Assembly: GCF_003672135.1 (NCBI RefSeq)
Contig: NC_039514.1
Location: 5,504,432-5,568,431, forward strand
Origin: Ooceraea biroi
Taxonomy: Eukaryota > Arthropoda > Insecta > Hymenoptera > Formicidae
Direction of reading: 5' to 3'
DNA length: 64,000 bases
This document shows positions 56,623-64,000 of this stretch, one piece after another. The translations under genes and the position numbers were made by a program. Below the pieces are notes generated by a model, which was not told where the DNA came from, did no database searches, and saw only the letters and a list, made by a program, of their open reading frames with translations. Each line of letters starts with the position of its first letter. Position 1 is the stretch's first letter.

Positions 56623-59350
56623 GTAAGATTAAAAGTAAAAACTGCAGTTTAGCATATCTTGATGTGAATCGAGTCCTGTAACAGATATCAAGAAACTAAA
56701 TATTTTATGCTATATTTCTTTTTTACATTTTCACTCTTATGCGTTTTAAACAAACAAGTTTTTCGTATATACGGAATTTTGGAAGGAATGGTAAACTCTG
56801 TCTTCATTTTCAAATCAAAGATGACATTATCATCATAAATATTACATTTACACCATAATTTACATATCTTAATTTTAATTTTATTTATAAACATTTGCAT
56901 AATATCACATACATATACATTCACACACATACATTGCGCACGTATTTATGTTAGTAAAGTTATAATATCATAAAAATATATTTTTTATAAACAAAACAGC
57001 ATTAATGATAGTAGGATGGTAGAAAAAGAATAAGAACTCTAATAAAATAAATAGATTGAGATTTATTTTAAAGAATCTATTTTCAATTCTCTATTTGGTT
57101 GGACCGAAAAGCCGTGCGGACTTTTTAGCAAAATTTAAACACAAAACTGTACATTAAGAATCAATATAACGTTTTGCGTTCGAATGTTGCTAAAAAACTT
57201 CGCATAGACTTTCCAGTCAATAGAACCAATAGACCCAATAGACAATCAACCCAATAGAAATATTTGTGCTAAACATCATATATGATATTGATCTTACATT
57301 ATACATATATTATCTGAGATATATTATAAAAAATGTGTAAAACCAGCATTTCATAAAATTTTCATGAATATATAAATAACTCGAAGCAATGATTGTATAG
57401 CTCATGTTACAATAAACGTTGTTATTCTGAATAACTGCACGCAACTGATAAGACAACAGTTTATCCGTAATATTCTGGTAGTTGATCAATTATCTATATA
57501 TCCAGTGTCTTTTAATAAATGCTAATAATGCATAAAAAAATTCTTATCGCACATCGATAATTACATTGATAAATATTAAAAATTTCCAATTAAATAATTA
57601 AAATAAAAAGCTTTTTATTATTATATATACTAATTGTTTTAATATCATAAAATAGAGGATAGTTTAAAATCTATTTTATATATATACAGGGTTTCTCATT
57701 TTAATAGATCACCCTCAAAAACTTTTTTATTTGTGATTTTAGAAAAATGCTTCAAATAAAAGTTGTTTGGTTTGAAGGGGAACATATGAGCCCGATGTGA
57801 TTCCATGTCGCCATTTTCAGAAATTGTAGAGGCGACTAATTTCTTAAATAAAACTTGAATTTTTTCTTGAAACAAAAGTTGTAGATCTCGTTGAGACGTT
57901 TTCAAAACACGAAACAAAGTATTTTTTTATTAAGTATTTTCTGAGTTAGGAGGCTTGAAACTTATCAGATGAAGATAAAGTTAACTATAATAAAGCAATT
58001 AAATTTGAGACAACGAGAGGATGACTTTGATATGTTGTTCTCAAGGTTGAGGTTACCTTGAATTTTTTAAACTTATTTTTTATTCGAATTCTACTTTTAG
58101 CGCAGGAACAATGGCATAAACGTAATAACTTTCTGTTCCCTTTAGCTTTATTAACGTGCTCACCAGTACCTACCACCGGCATTACTCAAGGTCTACCACG
58201 CGGAGGTTGTCCGCATGTATTTACATGTATCAGGATATAATTTTGCATGCTTATGTTAATGAATACAAATTTCATTCGTGACATATTATATAAGCATTCT
58301 TGTAGTTATTATTTTTAGTTACTATCGTGAACGTTCCAAACGTCAAAAAACTCGAACTCGTATATCCTGTTGGGAAACATTTCATAATTTCTAAATTGTA
58401 AAACTTATCAATTTCGATTGTTTTGACAAGAAATTTTTTCTCCTTTAGGATAAAAATAAAAACACTTTTATGATGTGGAAGAATTCTGATTAAGAAAATT
58501 AAGACATTTCAATTCGTCCAGCCGTTATGACCGACAGTACAATGTCTCTATTCACTAGAAATGTTTTATGTAAATATTCACATGGTCTGTTTTATTCCTC
58601 ATTGCGGCGCGCACTATAAATAAAATAACATATCCTTATATTTTACGTCTGTATTTGTGTAAATGTATTTTAACAAAAAAATAAAAATGGAAAAGTAATG
58701 TAAGACTTTTATATTAAGACTTATGAATATTAACACTTGAGAAAAACAATTTATAATTTGTTTGTTACAAATTATTCTTTTACAAGAAACGTAAATAATG
58801 ACAAAATTTATTTTGGTTCAGTAATACATGTTATGGCAATTAGATTATAAAAATATATTTTTTAATAATATATGCAGAATGGAAATTTCACACTACTAGA
58901 TTGAATAACACATATTATAATTAAATCTATTACGTTATCTTATTATTTTAATAGTTTTTATATCGATATTATAACAAATAACAAATAGAAAACGAAAGAA
59001 AACGTTACATGATAATTATGTTACATAATAATTTGATATGAGCTTATACTACCACGAATATATACGATTTGTTTAGATTCTGGTGCAACTAATTTTTTAG
59101 AATTTTTTCTGCTTCATTTTTTGATGAGTCCTATATCGTCTGCATTAAAACAAATTGACCACCTCTGTCTTAGAAGGACAAAGAAAAGAGTACTCAAAGA
59201 TTGCTCTTTGTCACACAGTTTCTCTGCAAACTAGTTACCTTCACTCTCAGGATGCTAGGCTCGGTCGAGATATATATTGTCATTGTATGAATCAATATTA
59301 AATTATGTTTCAAACTCAGCAAAACAATTGGCGAAACGTAGGAAATGCAT
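56623..59350. other. AT-rich stretch, one MITE end
   Basis: Possibly the first intron of the gene opening at 56560. It contains an unpaired TA-CAGGGTTTCTCATTTTA end at 57687, related to the CAGGGTGGCTCATTTTA MITE at 32420 but without a partner. Confidence 0.4.
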
Positions 59351-59352
59351 AG

Positions 59353-59607
59353 ACATAGTAAGAATAGACTGCGCGTTCCCTATCTTTCCCATGTAGAGAC
59401 AATGTACAAACTTTAGAAAGAGACAATATGCTTTGGGTCGGCATTCTTTCTCTCTCTCTCTCTCTCTTGTCTCTTTCTAAAGTTTGTACAACTTTTCAGC
59501 CGAATGCGCAGTCTATTCCCAGGTAACAAGGTGACATCTTAATGACGCTTAATGACATCTTAATAACGTCATTTGACGTCACCTTGCTACTTGGGTTCTT
59601 ACTATGT
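59353..59607. mobile_element. Hairpin MITE split by a smaller MITE
   Basis: Outer arms ACATAGTAAGAATAGACTGC and complement, plus inner arms ACAAACTTTAGAAAGAGACA and complement around a TC tract. The right outer arm is interrupted by 59518-59595; removing that insert and one TT restores the palindrome exactly. Confidence 0.8.
59518..59595. mobile_element. 78-bp CCCAGGTAACAAGG MITE
   Basis: Inverted ends CCCAGGTAACAAGGTGAC and the complement of CCCAAGTAGCAAGGTGAC, with TT duplicated on both sides (59516-59517, 59596-59597). Confidence 0.85.
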
Positions 59608-59619
59608 ACTAGAAGAAAT

Positions 59620-60180
59620 GATGAAAAGTGTGTATAGTAGCAATTGTTTGGATCGTTCTAATGTTTTTAAATGATATGCTTGATTTCGTGAGGGAGAACA
59701 TTGCAGACGTTTCATGAGCACCGCTACTAAAACCAAGTCGTACCTCTGAAAACATGCAAAAAGTGCTTGAAATCCTCCGATCGGACAGTTGTGTGTTTGC
59801 AAGACTCATCGAGGAGCTCACTGGCATACTTAAAAACACTGTACATCAAATTCTGATCCAGGATTTATCAAATGGAAGGTCTATGCGCGCTTCGTACCGC
59901 ACATACTGGCAGAAGATCAAAAAGACGCTAGAGTAAAGCAGTGCAAACACATGCTAAGAGGCATGTGTTGACCAATATTGATCCGAATTTCATGAAAAAC
60001 ATCGTAACTGATGACGAAACATAATAGTTTCAATATGAGTCACTCACAAAGCGGTATATAGTGCGGAACGGTAGAGTCCAGAAGATACTAATCAAAACTG
60101 AAGAATGCACAGTGTGCATGTAGAAAAGCTGAATCAAGATATTGAATCATCATTTTTTTAGTCGAAAGAAATTGTTCTCA
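59620..60180 (+). pseudogene. Mariner transposase relic
   Basis: Plus-strand fragments in two frames: IEELTGILKNTVHQILIQDL (helix-turn-helix, normally GIPxTTVHRIL), then YARFVPHILAEDQKDARVKQ, and FMKNIVTDDET (first Asp block). Stops and shifts throughout; the C-terminal catalytic part is missing. Confidence 0.7.
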
Positions 60181-60212
60181 AGGAATTTTTATCGGAACTT
60201 ATATCTTTATCT

Positions 60213-60440
60213 TCTATATATACATAAGCCAAATACCACTCACTGACTCATCAACGTGCAGCCCGAACCACTGCACCCATCGACTTGAAATTTTAAGGGT
60301 ATATTCCTATTATCACGTAGGTGCTCACTAAGGGTGGGTTTTCCGAAATTCCACCCCTAACGGATGAGAAGGGGTAAAATGTGTTTTTATTTAATTCTAC
60401 ACATAAATATCGCGGGCGAAGCCGGGACGGGGGATGCTAG
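60213..60440 (+). mobile_element. Probable short Helitron
   Basis: The left end TCTATATATA and the right end with the hairpin-like GCGGGCGAAGCCGGGAC followed by CTAGT match insect Helitron termini (5' TC, 3' hairpin and CTRR). The interior has ACTCACTGACTCATCAACG. No target duplication is expected. The base before TC is T rather than A, so the left limit is less sure. Confidence 0.5.
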
Positions 60441-60444
60441 TTTT

Positions 60445-62850
60445 TAATAAATAGATAAAAAGATTGACTCTTTTAAGTTACTCTCTTAAAATTAGAAATG
60501 TTATTCCGTTTTGAACGCAAGTTATTTGTGTCTCAGTGATCACGCGTGATGAATAAATGAAAGGAGTTTTATCATATTATTATTTTCTTGTTAATTTTAT
60601 GTTCACGAAAGATGTATTCATGTTCTGCTACTTATTCATTTCTACACACACTTCACATTTTCGTATGAACAAATTGCGATCTCTCAAAAATTCCTAATGT
60701 TCTTCGCGCGGCTTAGCACGGCTGCATCTTCGCTGATGTAATTTTTATATTTGTAATATTTTTATATTTTATAAAATTATAAAATATAAAAATATATATT
60801 TATAAAATTTTTATATTTGTGTTCCATGAAATATAAACGAATTTTAATTTACTCATAAACAATCACTCTTGTTAGATGATATACATAATTTTTTAAAGGA
60901 GAGAATTGTAGGATTACTCTTCCAAATCATAAAACACATTTGTATTTCCATATTAAATGTTGCAACATTGGATAAAAGAAAAGTTTCCGTCATTCGGTTT
61001 GATAAACGATTGTTGCCACTTTCGCACAAAAACGAATGATCGTTCTATAATTTTGCGAATAATAATAATAATATCATGCAAAAGAAATGTCAATTCTATT
61101 GATTAATGAATAATAACGATTAATTCTCAATGTGTTTCAATGCTTAAGAGAGCTTTAATACAAGCATCAAAATGTACAAGCACACTTTTTAATGACGTAC
61201 AACAAAATTAGCAATATTTACATAATTATTCACGAGAGACATTCAAAAAGTAAAATTGTACCAGGCAGAAATTAATTTTTGTTTTTTGTTTGTTTGAAGT
61301 TAATTGATTAATTATTTCTGACTTGAAGAAATATGCAATATTGCAATTGCTTTTGAAATATAATTACCTATTCTTGTATCAATGATTTCTATATGGATAA
61401 TGACTTTTTTGTAAGCAATGAACACAAATAGATATTTCCTGGAAAGTCTCTCTCATATAATCTTTTCCTACCCTATCAAGCCACAATTTTACAAAGTTTT
61501 TCTGATTTTTTAGCATTATGAGATTTATGGTATTACATGTTAATAATGACGTTGAATAGATTTCTGCATAGACATTAATGTGTAATTTGAGTGTAATTGT
61601 GTAATTGCTATTGAGTAGATTATACAATAAATGTATGTCTGTCATTTCCTGATTAAAAATAATAAACCGATATAATTGACAAAATTTTCTTTGAACTGTA
61701 CAATTATAATCACAAGAACAAATAACTAATATTTACTGAAGCAAAATTATAACGTATAAATTGTTAAGCATGTATAGAAATGAAAGTAGGACATATAGAA
61801 TATATTTTATAAACTTAATTAAAATAATGTTAAAATAATAATAACGTAATAATACAGATACTCTCGCTTATTTATTTACCGCATATAATCAATAGAAGCA
61901 CACAAAAAGCTTGCGTTATCAAAACCGAAAATATTTGTAACTCTGAAAGAATTGATTTTTTGACCTAGGTTTACTAAACACTTTACTCAGTATAATGAGT
62001 ACTATTTACTTGTAAATCTTGAACCTCTTTTTTTACATTCTGTATATGCATATATATACATCTGGATTCACTAAATCATCATGTGAAAAGAAAACGAAGA
62101 AAACAGAAACGGAAACAAAATTTATTACGAGTCTAAAATGCAATGTCACTACGCGGCTTAACAGAAACGTACAAACTTTATTCCTATTTTAGATATTTTA
62201 ACATTATTTAATAATTTAGATATTACTTAACTTTCTCCCCGAATAGTTACCGAATTCATCATTTGGATCAAAAAACTGGATGGACTGTTCGACACTTGAT
62301 GACGCGGATAATTTGTTTGTATTAAGGGCAATAACGAGCATCTAAAAAAGATGTATTTTCAATAAAATAGAGTCTTCGTTAAAAAAGAATAAATGTTATT
62401 TTTTATAGTTTTCGAATTATTTAATTACTGACTAAGAATTAATCTTAAAGATCAAAAGAATTAGTCATCACAATGGCTTACAACGAAAACCACGGAAGCG
62501 TCCTCCTCTGATTTTGATTAGCTTGAAATATGTTATAACATTGATCTATAAAATAAATAGCACGTATTTTTTTATATGTGCTTATACGCATTTGTTTAGG
62601 GGGCGAAATACTCCATTAAAGAAAATCTGTTGATTGTTTTTGGTGTATATCATCACAATTATGAAAGACAGACAAAACTGTTTTTTATAAAAATTGAATA
62701 GTTTTAAGAGTACTTTTAAGAGTAAGTTTTCAAATTTTTTTATATAAAAAATGTCATAATTTTTAACACATCTTCACACCCGCTCACTCACTATTTCTTT
62801 TTTAATATAAAAATTTTTTGACTTTGAGGCTTTCACGACTATTACTTACG
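60445..62850. other. Non-coding AT-rich stretch
   Basis: I see no coding exon, RNA gene or paired transposon ends. The minus-strand frame at 61379-61645 has no supporting features. Confidence 0.45.
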
Positions 62851-62856
62851 TCAGTA

Positions 62857-63014
62857 CTCAGCAAACACAAAGTAACAGGTAATATACATGTTAGTTATAA
62901 TTTCCCACTCAACAATGTAATTGTTACATAACACGTATATTATGTTGTATTTATATTAATGAGTGGGAAATTATAACTAACATGTATATTACCTGTTACT
63001 TTGTGTTTGCTGGG
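62857..63014. mobile_element. CCCAGCAAACACA MITE, 158 bp
   Basis: Arms (C/T)CAGCAAACACAAAGTAAC, nearly identical to 40706-40861, with TA duplicated (62855-62856, 63015-63016). It inserted at the very edge of the palindrome at 63017. Confidence 0.9.
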
Positions 63015-63059
63015 TAGTAATGGCTTCCGGATAGATACCGCGTTCCATGACAGCTTGGT

Positions 63060-63100
63060 GTCGACGTTTCGCAGATATTGCAGTCCGCATCATCAGGGCT
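63060..63100 (-). ncRNA. Hammerhead-ribozyme-like motif, copy B'
   Basis: On the minus strand: AGCC, CTGATGA, GCGGAC, TGCAAT, ATCTGC, GAAACGTC. One stem II pair at the loop end is lost (C-A). The 5' flank CAGCC would pair perfectly with the GGCTG that follows GTC in copy A. Confidence 0.45.
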
Positions 63101-63138
63101 GACCTTCGATACTGTATCTGTAGTATCGGAGCTCTGCC

Positions 63139-63172
63139 CTGATGATTCGGACTGCAATGTCTGCGAAACATC
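63139..63172 (+). ncRNA. Hammerhead-ribozyme-like motif, copy B
   Basis: CTGATGA (63139-63145), CGGAC/GTCTG stem, GAAAC (63165-63169), then ATC instead of GTC. The altered nucleotides around the expected cleavage site suggest this copy is inactive. Confidence 0.4.
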
Positions 63173-63222
63173 AGCACCAAGCTGTCATGGAATGCGGTAT
63201 CTATCCAGAAGCCATCACTACG

Positions 63223-63870
63223 GATATAAAAATTTTGTTTTGACCTCCCAAACAAAAGGGTATTCTATGCTGAAATCATATATAACAATCTCATATTTCA
63301 ACAATTCCGAAAGATGGATTTGTCGAAAAATAAATAAAAACATTTCCGTAGACGCCGTATTTATCCGTAGCTGCCTTAGTATTCGTAATATGTCGCTGCA
63401 ACACATTCTCTTGAATTTTCTCATAATAAAAAATAATGATTAGTACAGATACGCAGGATATATTACTATATAACATTTCAATATATAACAACATATAACA
63501 ACAACTACAACTAACAATAATATAACATATAACAACTACAATTAAAAATAATTAAATTAATTTATATACAGGGTATTCCAGAATAAGTGTATATGAAGTA
63601 GACCAGAAGAATCCTGTGATATCAAATAAAATAATTTTTTCATTTTCATCAAAATCCAGTCTGAATGATAGTTTTTCAATGAGAACTATTTCTAGTTATT
63701 CAATTAGCGTACTAGGTCGCGTGCGAGCCAGGAGGCACAAGACGCGCACCTTGCCACACCATGAAATATCCTCTGTGAGCCTTTTTCAAAGCTACAATTA
63801 TTTCAAAAAGTTAGAATTACTCTTCGTACAAAACATTATTTATTTATTATTAAGTATATTATTTTATTAT
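63223..63870. other. Non-coding stretch with one MITE end
   Basis: AT-rich; TA-CAGGGTATTCCAGAATAAG at 63569 is an unpaired mariner-type MITE end. The frames here look incidental. Confidence 0.4.
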
Positions 63871-63884
63871 CCAATAATTTATTT

Positions 63885-63960
63885 TGACCAAGCTGGCAAA
63901 GGTTAATGTTACAAAGCGCACTACGTTTCGACCGACGGTTTCGGTCCTTCTCAAGTGCTG
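63885..63960 (-). repeat. GAAACGT hairpin motif of a dispersed repeat, copy 2
   Basis: Minus strand: CACTTGAGAAGGACCGAAAC, then CGTCGGTCGAAACGTAG, with a GACCG/CGGTC stem. It is the same family as 32130-32190, sharing also a downstream GCTTGGTCAA or TCTGGTCAA string. Confidence 0.4.
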
Positions 63961-64000
63961 AATATATTTTCACAAAAGGTCAGTTACATTCTAAATCAAA

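Larger units (their letters stand above)
63017..63222. repeat. Palindrome with two opposed hammerhead-like motifs
   Basis: Left arm about 63017-63103 and right arm 63137-63222 are diverged inverted copies of the repeat also seen at 17546-17625, separated by about 33 bases. Each arm carries the CTGATGA-stem-GAAAC core. Confidence 0.75.

Overview
The window looks like an AT-rich euchromatic piece of an insect nuclear genome. A hymenopteran, most likely an ant, fits best: there are large TE-filled introns, a DUF4806-type gene (a family I know to be expanded in ants), mariner, piggyBac and many palindromic MITEs. I see no rRNA, tRNA, CRISPR or bacterial features. Real coding DNA is sparse, and several exons are too short or lack the ATG needed to appear as ordinary open reading frames.

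Layout. 1-2660: a nest of transposons, a Tc1/mariner-superfamily element (399-1306) inside a long foldback element with an 8-bp target duplication (136-2392), itself possibly inside a TTAA-flanked element. 4480-8900: decayed mariner copies. 11066-22490: a minus-strand gene with a short first coding exon (22416-22490), a conserved-looking exon (14458-14847) and a Ser/Tyr-rich terminal exon (11066-11386); it may encode a muscle structural protein, but I cannot name it with confidence. 23480-30770: TTAA elements plus two LTR-like units (25354-26981 and 27777-30360), each with a 4-bp target duplication. The second carries a promoter, an intron and a Ser/Pro-rich ORF whose start codon appears only after splicing.

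31000-32540: three small palindromic MITEs. 33700-40263: a plus-strand DUF4806-type gene broken by a MITE at a 5' splice site (the MITE holds a mariner of its own), by a piggyBac element inside an exon, and by a frameshift. 45463-52923: a complete five-exon p24-family gene, orthologous to Drosophila baiser / vertebrate TMED10, 218 residues, with TE-rich introns. These TEs include a Transib-like element whose ends have the heptamer-23-nonamer layout of V(D)J recombination signals. 53300-55055: two MITE-type repeats with a nested third. 56560-56622: a likely first coding exon of an unidentified gene. 59350-60440: nested hairpin MITEs, a mariner relic and a probable Helitron end. 62857-63222: a MITE beside a palindrome that carries hammerhead-ribozyme-like motifs on both strands; a third copy of the motif lies at 17546.

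The host genes do not form a pathway. The p24 protein works in ER-Golgi cargo transport, and the DUF4806 locus is a probable pseudogene. Most of what can be read here is the history of successive transposon insertions.
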